Below, piece by piece: positions 27,673 to 36,871 of a stretch of DNA of 64,000 nt. The translations under genes and the position numbers were made by a program. Numbering within the stretch: position 1 is the first letter of the stretch; each line of letters opens with the position of its first letter. The DNA comes from Streptomyces sp. NBS 14/10. Lineage in GTDB: Bacteria; Actinomycetota; Actinomycetes; Streptomycetales; Streptomycetaceae. The notes under the pieces were generated by a model. The model had not been told where the DNA came from. It made no database searches and worked only from the letters and a program-made list of their open reading frames with translations. The stretch lies in the NCBI RefSeq assembly GCF_002224125.1, contig NZ_NCSM01000011.1, forward strand, positions 268,289-332,288, in the 5' to 3' direction.

Positions 27673-28347
27673 TCAGCGGTGCAGCGGCTCCCTGATCGCC
27701 GAACGGAGCGGTTCGAGCAGCTGGTTGGCCTCCTTGATGCCGTCCGGCGAGCCGAGGTCGGGGATGCTGCGGTACGGGAGTGGATCGAGCGCCCCGCCCG
27801 CGCAGTCGGCGAGGCGGTCGCCGAAGAGCACGAGGGCGCGCTGTGACGGGTTGCGCTTCGAGCCCCAGATCATCCCCATGGCCTCGGGCGCCTGGGCCCG
27901 GATCTCCCGCGCCCAGAGGCGCGTGCGCCCGTAGTGCTCCGCTCCCTCGTTCTCCAGCAGACGGTTGTCCTGGCAGACGGCGGCGAGGGCCGCTCCGGAA
28001 CACAGCGAGACCAGTTTCAGCTCGCACCGGGTCCGCACCACGTTCAGCGACCTGCCCCGGACCTGGGCCCAGAGGATGAGCCGCATGCCGATCTCAAGGT
28101 CGTAGTCGACCGAGCGCAGCAAGGTCTCGGCGAGCGCGGTTTCCGCGTCCGTCGCGGCGTACAGACAGGGGTACGGGTCCTCCGGCGTGCCGTCGAAGCG
28201 ACCCGCGTCGGCGTTCGGGTTGAACGGCTTGAACTCCTCGGCCGCGAACCGGGACTTGTGCAACCGCCACAGCTGGGTACCGGCGGGCAGCACCTCCCAG
28301 TGCGGGCGGAAGCGGTACGCGGAGGGCGACACGGTTTCTCCGTGCAT
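27673..28347 (-). CDS. RES-domain toxin (NAD+ phosphorylase/hydrolase type)
   Basis: 224 aa. The RES fold signature is clear: TQLWRLHKS (Arg28), a RFD motif (GRFDGTPEDPYPCLYAA), then ALAETLLR with Glu74, and WGSKRNPSQRALVLF containing a conserved Ser. Characterised RES toxins such as MbcT destroy NAD+; MbcT makes ADP-ribose-1''-phosphate. The start codon shares one base with the stop of the upstream antitoxin-like gene (TGATG), the usual order and coupling for RES modules. Confidence 0.8.
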   Translation of the reverse strand: MHGETVSPSAYRFRPHWEVLPAGTQLWRLHKSRFAAEEFKPFNPNADAGRFDGTPEDPYPCLYAATDAETALAETLLRSVDYDLEIGMRLILWAQVRGRSLNVVRTRCELKLVSLCSGAALAAVCQDNRLLENEGAEHYGRTRLWAREIRAQAPEAMGMIWGSKRNPSQRALVLFGDRLADCAGGALDPLPYRSIPDLGSPDGIKEANQLLEPLRSAIREPLHR

Positions 28348-29069
28348 CAGTCCCCCTCCACCAACGCGACGGCCGCGCCGACCAGCTCACGGTCCGGCCG
28401 GACGCCGAGGAGCGCGACGGGCGGCCCGCCGCCCAGCCACGCGTTGCCGCTCAGCCACCAGTCGGCGGCTCCCCATGGGTCCGCGTCGGCGAGCAGCACC
28501 CGGTTGACCTCCAGGACGACTTCGTACGGCGCTCCGCCGCCGGGCTCGAACTGGAACTCCGGGTAGCGGTCGCCGAGGTCGGGGTCGGCCAGCCGGATCA
28601 GCTCCGGTGGCGGCGCCGAACCGAGGTACCGGCCGCGGACCTCGGCGGCCGAGAGGGCGGGCGTGCGGAGCAGTCGGTGCTCGACGGCGGCGATGATGGC
28701 CGCGGTGTCGGGCGGCGCGGGTGGCGCGGCGGGGAGCGCGGGGGTCGATGCCGGGCCGGCCGTGAGCCGGGTCAGCAGTTCCCGCGTCCGCAGGACGACC
28801 GGGAGGCTGACGGGTGCCGTGGCGACGAGCCGGACGGAGTCCACTGCCTCGCGGACCGGATGGTCGAACGGCAGCGGCAGCAGGCAGAGGCGTACGGCCT
28901 GGAAGGCCCGGCGTACGGCCCTGGAGTCGTCCGGCGGGGTGTCGGCGAGCGCGCGCAGCCGGGTGAGCAGGAGTTGGTACTGCTCATCGGTCAGCTGGGC
29001 GCGGATGCTGTCGAGGTGTTCGCCGATGAGGCCGAGCACCCTCGTCCCGCTGTCCTCACCCGGGGTCAT
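28347..29069 (-). CDS. Antitoxin-like protein for RES (MbcA/Xre-ParS C-terminal domain)
   Basis: 240 aa from ATG 29069, which overlaps the CHAT gene stop (ATGA). The C-terminal ~100 residues resemble the toxin-binding MbcA/ParS region: RYPEFQFEPGG, then VVLEVNRVLL, WGAADWWLSGNAWLGGGPPVALL and RELVGAAVALVEGD. The N-terminal ~130 residues are helical, without an obvious HTH, and replace the Xre DNA-binding domain of classical antitoxins. A Pro/Ala-rich linker at ~120-140 separates the halves and would be an accessible protease site. Binding and neutralising the RES toxin is inferred from position and C-terminal similarity. Confidence 0.65.
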   Translation of the reverse strand: MTPGEDSGTRVLGLIGEHLDSIRAQLTDEQYQLLLTRLRALADTPPDDSRAVRRAFQAVRLCLLPLPFDHPVREAVDSVRLVATAPVSLPVVLRTRELLTRLTAGPASTPALPAAPPAPPDTAAIIAAVEHRLLRTPALSAAEVRGRYLGSAPPPELIRLADPDLGDRYPEFQFEPGGGAPYEVVLEVNRVLLADADPWGAADWWLSGNAWLGGGPPVALLGVRPDRELVGAAVALVEGD

Positions 29070-32000
29070 ACGGTCTCCTTTCCCTGGCCGGGGTGGCCTT
29101 GATGGATGAACGCGGCCCAGAGGGCGGGCCGCTGGAGGTCGGGGCGGCGGATGTCGTGCCGTAACGTGTCGCTCAGACAGCCCGGGTCCTTGCGCTCCGG
29201 GTCGAGCATCCACAGCTGCGCGGCCCGCAGCGCGTCCACCGGACTGAGCCCGGCCCGCAGACCGTGGTGGAACACCGCCATCAGCAGGATCGTCGCGCTG
29301 TCCTGGGCGGTCCACCGCGACCCCACGACATCACGTGCGCCGCCCGAGACGAACGCCGTGGTGAGGGTCAGGGCCTCGTCGTGGTCGCGGGTGCTCAGAT
29401 CGGTCTGGCAGGCGCTCAGGACGATCAGCGGGCCGTCCGGCGCCGCCTGTTCGGCGGGCTGTGGCCGGTCGAGGAGCCGGGTCACGGTGAGCCGGCCGAC
29501 CTCCTCGCCGGGGTCGGTGGGGGCGAGGTGCAGGGCCGACTCCGTCGGCCGTACCCCCGCCAGCCCGTGTGTGGCCAGATGGACCATCGAGTGGTCCTGG
29601 GCGAGCAGAGCCAGCAGCTGGTCGGGCGTGCCGGTCGGCACCGAGTCGGGCGGGAGGGTGCCGAAGTCGCCGTACAGCCGCGCCCCCGGATAGAAGGCGT
29701 TGCGCAGCTCCAGGACCTCCTGCTCGGCATACGTCAGCGTGATGCTCGGGTCGGCCACCATGGCCGGGGCCGCGATCGGATCGCGTGGCGCGCGTTTCAC
29801 CGTACGCAGGAACTGGCTGCCGGACGCCGCGTAGCTGATCACCAGCGCCTGGCAGAGGTGGTCGTACGGGGCGTCAGCGGGGAAGCGGGCCGCGTGCCAG
29901 GGGACGATCCCGAGGCGGCCGCAGGGGACCAGGACGACCCGGGGCGTACGGCGGTCGGCCGCGTCGGTCGCGTCGTCAGGGAGATGTTCCTCCAGCCCGG
30001 CGAGGACATGGACGAAGACCTCGTACGCCCAGTCGCACAGCTCGGACAGGGCCACCTCCCAGGCCCGTTCCGTCTCAGCGCTGTGTTTCATGGAGCGGGC
30101 GGCGGCCGCGTCCAGGTATCGCTCCAGAGGGGCGCTGCCCGCTTCCGACAGCATGGGCAGCGCGCCCACGCCGATGCCGATCTCGGGGCCTATGGCCAGC
30201 AACATGCCCGGGGCCTCGCCGTCGCCCTCGCTGCCGGGGACCAGATAGATCAGCGCGTCCGCACCGGCCGCGCCCACGCCGTCCGCCAGCTCGCGCGGGG
30301 TGGGGGTGTCGAGCAGTCCGCCCCGCTCCCGGTAGCCCAGGGCTTCCAGGGCCTGCCGGCGCAGGGTGCTGGGGAGCTCGGCGGGCAGCTCCGTACTGTC
30401 GGCGGCGCCGGACCCCCGCCAGGCGGCGGCGAGTTCGGGATGGCCGCGCTCGTCCAGCAGGTCAGGTACGGCCCGGGAGGTGGCCGCCGACTGCAGCACC
30501 AGCGCCCTGCCCAGCTCCAGGGCGGCGACCGCGTCGGCCACCCTTCCGTGCGCGGCGGCCCACAGGGCGGCCCGTACCCCGAGCGAGGCGCCGTTGCGGG
30601 CGGTCGTCAGGCGGTGTTCGGCGCCGTGCTGGAGGAGGACGTCGGCGGCGAGGGCGGTCAGGGCCTCGTTCGCCGCGTCGGTGGCCGCGTCCGCGTCGGA
30701 GGCGTTCTGCTCCCGGTGCCAGCGGGCGCGGTAGGACTCGGCGAGCGACCACAGGGACTCGGCCGCGACGCGCGGGGCCCGGCCTTGCCGGACGTGCTCG
30801 CGGAGCCGTTCCAGCGTGGTGATGGTGGCCTCGAGGTCCGCCGGGTCCTTGGTGAGGCCGTAGCGCATGCCGAGGCGGTTCGCGGCGGTGTGCAGCTGGT
30901 CGGCGGGGGCGTCCGGTGGTGGTACGTCCCGGTCCGGGATGACCGTCGTCGTGTCGTCGGTGAGGTACGAACGCAGGGTCGCGAGGTCGGGAACCAGGGC
31001 CTCCAGCTCCTCGTACCCGATCGGGAGGCTGCTGTTCCGCGCGGCGGTCCTGCCCTCCTCGAAGTCCGCGAGGCCGCGCAGCAGCAGATCCCTGTCCATG
31101 GTGTGCCGGCCGAGCATGAGGCGGGCCATGGCGCGGGCGATGAGGACTATGAAGCGGATGTCGTGGTCTTCGGGGACGGTGTCGGCCAGGGCCTCGGCCT
31201 TGGGCAGAAGGTCGCGGAGCCCCTTCACGTCCTCGGCCTGCGCGGCGGTACGGACGTCGGTGATCAGGCCCATCACATCCGCCATGATCGCGAGGCCGTC
31301 GGCCATGGGGATCGAGGTTTCCGACTTGCGCCGCAGGTAGTCGGTGACCGTCTGGATGTGCGCGAGACCGAGCGCCTGGTCCTGAAGAGTGCCGCCGGCG
31401 CCGTCGCTCACGTTGAGCAGCAGGGCCATCAGCCCGCCGAGAGCGTCCTTGTCCGCCATGCCGTCCGGCAGCCCGTCCAGTGCGTCGCGCAACCGCCCGA
31501 GCTGCTGGTTGAGGGCAGCGGGGTCGCCGCCGCCGACGTGGTTCACGAAGTCCACGGACGTGGTGTTGACGGCCTGCCACGCGGCGATGAGCCGGCGGAT
31601 ATCGTCGGGGGTACGGGGCATGGCCGAGGCGCCGGCGGGGGCCTCGGCAGAGGGGGCCGGGGCGTCGGCCTTGTGGGAGGGGTCCCGGGTGGCGCGCGTG
31701 TCACCCGTGTTGTCCGAGCCGGTGCCGGGCGCCGTGCCCGTGCCGCTCGTCGGGCCCGCGCCCCCGGTCATCGTCGTCAGCAAGTCCGTCATCTTCTGCC
31801 GCAGGTGAGCGTTGCCCGGAAAACCATCGTCGGGCATGAGACTCGTGAACAGGTCGGCGATCCCGCCGGCCGACGGACTGGCATAGAGGTCGCGCACCTG
31901 CCGCAGCTGCCCCAAGGTCTCCGGCGGCAGCGGAAGCTCGGCCGCTTCGGTCACCAGCTCCTGCAGCTCGGCCGCGAAGGCGGCTATCCCGTTCGGCCCC

Positions 32001-32455
32001 TCCCGCATGATCATGTCGAACATGGCGGTCGCGTCCGGCTCCGGCGAGAGCCCGCCCAGCATCTCCTGCAGCGGCATCGCGTGCGTCAGCAGGAACAGCG
32101 CGGCCCACCGCCGGTCCTCGGTGGAGGTCGCCGCCCCGATACTCGTCGCCGGGTCCCGTACGTTCCGCAGCAGACCGTGCGCCCGTTCCCGGTCCTCGGG
32201 CGTCCCGCCCCCGACGCCGTGGCGCAGGGTGAGGGCACCGCCGAGCCATAGGGTCACCGAGCTGCGCAGCTCCGGATCGTGGTCCAACAGTCGGGTGAGC
32301 GCGTCGAGTTCGGTGACCGCGTCGTCATGGGCGCGCGATGGCTTGGCGACCGTGCCCGGCGTCGGCAGCAACGCCTTCGCCCGCCCGATGGCCTCGCCGG
32401 CCCACGCCCGCAACGCCTGAACGCCACCGCTCTCCCCCTCGTCCCCCACCGGCAC
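29066..32455 (-). CDS. CHAT-domain caspase-like protease with long helical/TPR-like N-terminus
   Basis: 1129 aa. The C-terminal ~300 residues are a CHAT domain: VVLVPCGRLGIVPWHAA, catalytic His963 in HLATHGLAG, and catalytic Cys1016 in VLSACQTD, then FVSGGARDVVGSRW. The long N-terminal region is helical with tetratricopeptide-like pairs and a disordered Gly/Thr-rich stretch at ~230-275. GTG at 32455 has GAGAGG 6 nt upstream; GTG at 32449, with AGGAG 5 nt upstream, is an equal alternative. It overlaps the antitoxin-like gene by ATGA. CHAT proteases typically cleave a partner after sensing a signal; the neighbour makes the antitoxin a natural substrate. Confidence 0.85.
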   Translation of the reverse strand: MPVGDEGESGGVQALRAWAGEAIGRAKALLPTPGTVAKPSRAHDDAVTELDALTRLLDHDPELRSSVTLWLGGALTLRHGVGGGTPEDRERAHGLLRNVRDPATSIGAATSTEDRRWAALFLLTHAMPLQEMLGGLSPEPDATAMFDMIMREGPNGIAAFAAELQELVTEAAELPLPPETLGQLRQVRDLYASPSAGGIADLFTSLMPDDGFPGNAHLRQKMTDLLTTMTGGAGPTSGTGTAPGTGSDNTGDTRATRDPSHKADAPAPSAEAPAGASAMPRTPDDIRRLIAAWQAVNTTSVDFVNHVGGGDPAALNQQLGRLRDALDGLPDGMADKDALGGLMALLLNVSDGAGGTLQDQALGLAHIQTVTDYLRRKSETSIPMADGLAIMADVMGLITDVRTAAQAEDVKGLRDLLPKAEALADTVPEDHDIRFIVLIARAMARLMLGRHTMDRDLLLRGLADFEEGRTAARNSSLPIGYEELEALVPDLATLRSYLTDDTTTVIPDRDVPPPDAPADQLHTAANRLGMRYGLTKDPADLEATITTLERLREHVRQGRAPRVAAESLWSLAESYRARWHREQNASDADAATDAANEALTALAADVLLQHGAEHRLTTARNGASLGVRAALWAAAHGRVADAVAALELGRALVLQSAATSRAVPDLLDERGHPELAAAWRGSGAADSTELPAELPSTLRRQALEALGYRERGGLLDTPTPRELADGVGAAGADALIYLVPGSEGDGEAPGMLLAIGPEIGIGVGALPMLSEAGSAPLERYLDAAAARSMKHSAETERAWEVALSELCDWAYEVFVHVLAGLEEHLPDDATDAADRRTPRVVLVPCGRLGIVPWHAARFPADAPYDHLCQALVISYAASGSQFLRTVKRAPRDPIAAPAMVADPSITLTYAEQEVLELRNAFYPGARLYGDFGTLPPDSVPTGTPDQLLALLAQDHSMVHLATHGLAGVRPTESALHLAPTDPGEEVGRLTVTRLLDRPQPAEQAAPDGPLIVLSACQTDLSTRDHDEALTLTTAFVSGGARDVVGSRWTAQDSATILLMAVFHHGLRAGLSPVDALRAAQLWMLDPERKDPGCLSDTLRHDIRRPDLQRPALWAAFIHQGHPGQGKETV

Positions 32456-32553
32456 TCCTCACCTCTCGAGGACATCAACAGACCGGTCTTCATGATGACG
32501 AGATGTCCGTCACAACGAAGCCCGATCACCGAACCTTTCCGTCCAACGCCCGA

Positions 32554-33195
32554 TCAACACCCCGAACGCGCCCGGAACGCGTCCGGATCGGTTCGGGGGC
32601 GGTACGCGTCGGGCTCGGGCGGGCTCGAACGGGACACTCCTGAAGCTCCCAGATCAGCACGCATCCCGCGCCGCAGCTCCCGCAGCCGTTCCCACAGTGC
32701 GTCGATCTCCCCCTGGGCGGCGTCGAGCGAGTCGCCCGGGCGGGGGACGCCGTCGTCCAGGCGCCGGAGCCGGCCGTAGACGGTACCGAGCGCGTGGGTG
32801 ACCTCGCCGGCCAGGGCGAGTACGGGGTCGGGCAGCCGCATCTGCGCCTCCGCGTACACGTCCCGGTGCAGATCCCGGGCCTCGCTGAGGCCTTGCCGTG
32901 CCGCGCGAGGATCCTCCGCCCGGATCAGGGCGTGCAACTGGTCGGTGAGGGCGGCCAGATACTGCCGCAGGGAGGTGTTGAGGGCGACGTAACAGGTACG
33001 CCGCGCCTCGGCTTCGCGCGCCCGCGCGCGCACTCGCTCGGCCCGCTCCTGCTCACGCTGTCGGCTGCGCTCGGCCGCGCACTGGGTCAGCAGGGCCGAC
33101 AGCAAGGTCCCGACCACCCCGACCACCGCCACGATCGGCGCACCCGCACCCGTGACGTCCAACGCTCTCACCCCCGTATCGCCGTGTGCCTCCAT
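32554..33195 (-). CDS. Small membrane protein with one transmembrane segment, function unknown
   Basis: 213 aa. One hydrophobic helix at ~18-40 (APIVAVVGVVGTLLSALL) is followed by a strongly charged helical region (QREQERAERVRARAREAEARR) and further amphipathic helices. The C-terminal ~30 residues are Pro/Arg/Asp-rich. The plan, an N-terminal anchor plus cytosolic coiled coil, is common among unnamed Streptomyces proteins. GTG codon 9 (preceded by GGGGG) could be the real start. The 98-nt gap to the CHAT gene probably holds the CHAT-module promoter. Confidence 0.6.
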   Translation of the reverse strand: MEAHGDTGVRALDVTGAGAPIVAVVGVVGTLLSALLTQCAAERSRQREQERAERVRARAREAEARRTCYVALNTSLRQYLAALTDQLHALIRAEDPRAARQGLSEARDLHRDVYAEAQMRLPDPVLALAGEVTHALGTVYGRLRRLDDGVPRPGDSLDAAQGEIDALWERLRELRRGMRADLGASGVSRSSPPEPDAYRPRTDPDAFRARSGC

Positions 33196-33289
33196 CGAAC
33201 CGGCACCGGACGCCTCCGGGGAACTCCACGACCGAGGACCGCCCGACCTTCGCCCGGGCCGCGCCCAGAGGAACGGCCAAGGGCCCGGA

Positions 33290-33964
33290 TCACTGCACAG
33301 ACTTGCGCGATTTTTCGGGCACGCTCATGGCGCTGCTGACCGCGGTGTGGAGGTCGTCCTCTTCCGTTTCCGGGCGGAGCGGCGGGAGCGGGGTCGCGTT
33401 GGCGGGGTTGAGTGAGTCGAAGAGCAGGACGGTGAAGCGAGCGCGTGTGGCGGGTGTGGTGCCGGGGAGCGCGAGGGCGGCGATGCCCATGACGAGGAAG
33501 CGCGGGATGTCGTCCGCGGTGAGGTCGGCTCGGATCTCGCCCTGCTCCTGTGCGCGCTCCAGGAGGGGGCGGAGGGAGTCGCTGAAGCGCTGGAGGGCGT
33601 CCACGGCGACGTCCGCGAAGTTGCCGGCGAAGGTGACCAGTCCCCGCTCCTCGGTGATCAGGTCGAGCAGCCGGGTGGCGATGTCCAGGATGGACTGTCG
33701 CGGGTGTCGGGCGGCGGAGGCGTCGGTGATCAGCGGGAGGAGGTCGGTTTCGAGGATGTCGTCGAGGACGGCACGGACGATGGCCTCCCGGTTGGGAAAG
33801 TGCCGGTAGAGCGTGGCGATGCCCACGCCGGCCTCGGCGGCGATCCGCTCCAACGAGCCCTCACCTGCGCCGAGGACGTTACGTCCGGCCGCAATGATGC
33901 GCTCCGCACTTGAGCGGGCGTCAATCCTGCGGCGCCGGTGTGTGCCGGATGCGGCGTTCGTCAT
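33290..33964 (-). CDS. TetR-family repressor
   Basis: 224 aa from ATG 33964, which has GGGAGGAG upstream. The N-terminal HTH is typical: RIIAAGRNVLGAG, then LERIAAEAGVGIATLYRHFPNREAIVRAVL. The C-terminal ligand domain is of the TetR_C type common next to drug exporters. It is divergent from the MMPL transporter gene; two inverted repeats in the 154-nt gap are the likely operators. Repression of itself and of the transporter is inferred. Confidence 0.88.
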   Translation of the reverse strand: MTNAASGTHRRRRIDARSSAERIIAAGRNVLGAGEGSLERIAAEAGVGIATLYRHFPNREAIVRAVLDDILETDLLPLITDASAARHPRQSILDIATRLLDLITEERGLVTFAGNFADVAVDALQRFSDSLRPLLERAQEQGEIRADLTADDIPRFLVMGIAALALPGTTPATRARFTVLLFDSLNPANATPLPPLRPETEEDDLHTAVSSAMSVPEKSRKSVQ

Positions 33965-34024
33965 CTCTCGCTCCTCCCAGTTCCGCACCGCAGGCTACCC
34001 AACTGACCGCACGGCGGTAGGACT

Positions 34025-34059
34025 CTATCGGTTCGATAGTTGACTATCGATCTGATAGT
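34025..34059. promoter_or_regulatory. Paired inverted repeats: likely TetR operator
   Basis: CTATCG-GTT-CGATAG (34025-34039) is followed 3 nt later by ACTATC-GATCT-GATAGT (34043-34059), so the CTATCG/GATAG half-site occurs four times. TTGACT at 34040-34045 resembles a -35 hexamer for the transporter, so a bound repressor would cover it. Confidence 0.7.
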
Positions 34060-34118
34060 ACTCTCTCACCCCGAGGCGCGTATGCCCAACGGGGCCGCAC
34101 CGGAGAGAGGAGAAGGGT

Positions 34119-36452
34119 GTGTCTGTGCTGCTGTACCGGCTGGGGCGGTTCGCCTACGCCAGGCCCTGGTACGTCATCGCGGGTTGGCTGGCGGTGGTGT
34201 CAGCCGTGGTGGCCCTGCTCACGGTCAACCCCGTCAAGCTGAGCAACGAGGTGCGCATCGACGGCACCCCGGCCCAGGAGGTCATCGACGATCTGGCGAA
34301 GTCCCTGCCCGAGGCGTCCGGCGGACAGGGCATGGTGGTGTTTCGCGCGCAGAACGGGACGCGGGTCGACGGCAGGGACAGCCGCGCCGCCCTCATCGCC
34401 GCGGTGGACGCGGTCTACCGCCACGAGCACGTCATCGACGCGCGCAAGGTACTCGCCGATGAGCTGTCCAAGGGCGAGAAGAGTCCCCTGATACCGGCCC
34501 AGGCCGCGGTGGCCGAGGCCGCCGGGCAGCCGACAGGGGGCAAGGCGCCGACTCCCCTGCGGGCCGACGGCCGACCGGTGGCAGGGGTCGTCGTCTCGGC
34601 CGACGGATCCACCGCCCTGATGCAGTTCCAGTTCGACCAGCAGACCTACGAGCTGCCCTCCGGGACGATCGACAGCACCGTCCAGGCCGCCGAGCGACAG
34701 GCCGAGCGCGGCCACCTCGATGTCCTGCCGTCGGCCTCGATGATGGAGATACCCGAGATCGTGGGCGTCGGCGAGATCGTCGGTGTCGCCGTGGCGGCCA
34801 TCGTCCTGCTGGTCGCCCTGGGGTCGGTCGTGGCGGCCGGCCTGCCGCTGGTCATCGCTCTCATCGGCGTCACGGTGGGCGTCGGCGGCGCCTTCACCCT
34901 CTCCACCGTCTTCGAGATCCACTCCCTCACCGCCGTACTGGCCCTGATGCTGGGCCTCGCCGTCGGCATCGACTACGCCCTGTTCATCGTCAACCGGCAG
35001 CGGCGGCTGATCCTGGACCACGGCCTGGACGCGGGCGAGGCGGCCGGGCGGGCCGTCGGCACCGCGGGCAGCGCGGTCTTCTTCGCCGGCAGCACGGTCA
35101 TCATCGCCCTGATGGGACTGCTGGTGGTCGGCATCACCCTGCTCAGCACCATGGCCATCGCCGCCGCAGCCACGATCGCCATCGCCGTCCTGCTCGCCCT
35201 CACCCTGCTGCCCGCGCTCCTGGGCCTGGTACGGGAGCGCATCTGTTCGACCAGGACCTGGCACGCGGCGCGGCAGCGGGCCACCACGGCCACACCGACG
35301 CGGGGAACCCGCTGGGGAGCGGGGCTGGTACACCGCAAGTACCTCGCCCTCGCGGGGTCGTTGCTCGTGCCCCTGGTACTGGCCCTGCCGGCCGTCGACA
35401 TGAAGATGGGCCTGCCGTCCGGCGACAGCTACAACCCCGACACCGCACAACGCCAGAGCTACGAGCAGGTCAGCGACGTCTTCGGCGCCGGCTACAACGG
35501 CCCCCTCATGGTCGTGGCACGCTCCTCCGGCGATGACCGGCCCCTCACCCCCGCGGCGCTCGCCGCCACCGCCACCGATCTGAAGGACACCAAGGGCGCC
35601 GCGTCGGTCGCGCTGGCGGGGATGGACAGCGGTGGCACCACGGCCGTCCTCAGCCTCGTTCCCGACGACGGACCGAACGACGACGGCACCAAGGACCTCG
35701 TCAACGCCGTGCGGGACAAGAGCCGGGAGATGAGCGAGAAACATGGCGTCACGGTCGGCATCACCGGCTTCACCGCCCTCGCCATCGATGTGTCCGACCG
35801 GCTCGCCGATGTCCTTCCCCTCTACGTCGCCACCGTTCTCGGACTCTCGCTGATCGTCCTGCTCCTGGTCTTCCGCTCCGTCGTCGTCCCGGTGATGGCC
35901 ACACTCGGCTTCCTGCTCAGCATCGCCGCCACTTTCGGCGTCACCACGGCCGTCTTCCAGTGGGGCTGGGGACAAGTGCTGTTCGGAATCGACGCCACCG
36001 CGCCGGTGGTGAGCCTGCTGCCCATCATCGTCACCGGTGTGCTCTACGGACTGGCCATGGACTACCAGATGTTCCTGGTCACCTCCATGCGCGAGGCCCG
36101 TATGCACGGCGCCGACCCGCTCCGAGCGACCGTCTCCGGCTTCGCCCAGGCCGGCGCCGTCGTGGTCGCCGCAGCCACGATCATGGTCTCCGTCTTCGCC
36201 GGATTCATCTTCAACGCCCAACCCATGATCAAACAGGCGGGATTCGCCCTGGCCGCGGGCATCCTCATCGACGCGTTCATCATCCGACTGACATTCATCC
36301 CGGCCACCATGGCATTCGCACGGGAGAAGGCCTGGTGGATCCCCGCCTGGCTGAACCGTCTCCTGCCCGATCTCGACGTCGAAGGCGACAAACTCGCCCA
36401 AGAGATCCCGCTGCCCTCCCCTGCCGCTCCCCGGCAACCCGAAACGCCGTGA
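34119..36452 (+). CDS. MMPL/RND-family transporter
   Basis: 777 aa, a normal length for an actinobacterial MMPL protein. Membrane segments include ~15-35 and clusters near ~205-310, ~330-370 and ~560-720, in the two-fold RND arrangement, with an extracytoplasmic domain between (EVRIDGTPAQEVIDDL). RND features such as GIDYALFIVNR and GLAMDYQMFLVTSMREA are present in the two halves. It starts at GTG with AGGAGAAGG just upstream. Its role is proton-driven export of a lipid or drug; substrate unknown. The divergent TetR gene likely controls it. Confidence 0.9.
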   Translation: MSVLLYRLGRFAYARPWYVIAGWLAVVSAVVALLTVNPVKLSNEVRIDGTPAQEVIDDLAKSLPEASGGQGMVVFRAQNGTRVDGRDSRAALIAAVDAVYRHEHVIDARKVLADELSKGEKSPLIPAQAAVAEAAGQPTGGKAPTPLRADGRPVAGVVVSADGSTALMQFQFDQQTYELPSGTIDSTVQAAERQAERGHLDVLPSASMMEIPEIVGVGEIVGVAVAAIVLLVALGSVVAAGLPLVIALIGVTVGVGGAFTLSTVFEIHSLTAVLALMLGLAVGIDYALFIVNRQRRLILDHGLDAGEAAGRAVGTAGSAVFFAGSTVIIALMGLLVVGITLLSTMAIAAAATIAIAVLLALTLLPALLGLVRERICSTRTWHAARQRATTATPTRGTRWGAGLVHRKYLALAGSLLVPLVLALPAVDMKMGLPSGDSYNPDTAQRQSYEQVSDVFGAGYNGPLMVVARSSGDDRPLTPAALAATATDLKDTKGAASVALAGMDSGGTTAVLSLVPDDGPNDDGTKDLVNAVRDKSREMSEKHGVTVGITGFTALAIDVSDRLADVLPLYVATVLGLSLIVLLLVFRSVVVPVMATLGFLLSIAATFGVTTAVFQWGWGQVLFGIDATAPVVSLLPIIVTGVLYGLAMDYQMFLVTSMREARMHGADPLRATVSGFAQAGAVVVAAATIMVSVFAGFIFNAQPMIKQAGFALAAGILIDAFIIRLTFIPATMAFAREKAWWIPAWLNRLLPDLDVEGDKLAQEIPLPSPAAPRQPETP

Positions 36453-36501
36453 GCGCCGGCTTCCCTGGCCAAGTGTCCGATCCGGGCGAGCTCAGGCGCC
36501 T

Positions 36502-36717
36502 TCATCGCCCGGCGGGCACGGCCTCCGCATCGCCGCGCGGGGTCCGCTCCTCCGCGTCTGCCAGCCAGAGGAAGACCGGCGGCAGGCCGAGCTCGATCGC
36601 CGTCAGTGCGATCTGGAACCACTGCGGCCAGCCGTGTACGGCGAGCGAGAGCAGCCGGCCCACGCCGCCCAGCAGAAAGACGCCGGCCAGCCACCGCACC
36701 GCGCGACGTCTGTATCG
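36502..36717 (-). pseudogene. C-terminal fragment of a DUF4345-like membrane protein
   Basis: Only the last ~70 residues remain (RAVRWLAGVFLLGGVGRLLSL, HGWPQWFQIALTAIELGLPP): two hydrophobic helices as in the end of DUF4345-type proteins. Upstream in this frame the code changes to low-complexity Arg/Gly, and related residues are lost or out of frame. It lies between the MMPL and DeoR/LacI-type genes. This region (36453-36871) otherwise holds no gene. Confidence 0.45.
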
Positions 36718-36871
36718 GCGCCGTCCTCGGCGCCCTCCGGCCGCTGCTCACCGAGGACCCCGCCCCCGACTGGCCGCCACCAGCCCACGGGTCGAAGATC
36801 GGTACTGGACGGCATACGAAGTCCGCGGGCTAGAATCGTTCAAATCTGTTCACAGGGGGGCCGTGTCCGAC

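Noticed and set aside
29264..32251. 995-codon frame opposite the CHAT gene
   Set aside because: Composition is Gly/Arg/Val with no motif, and the CHAT catalytic residues are clear on the minus strand.
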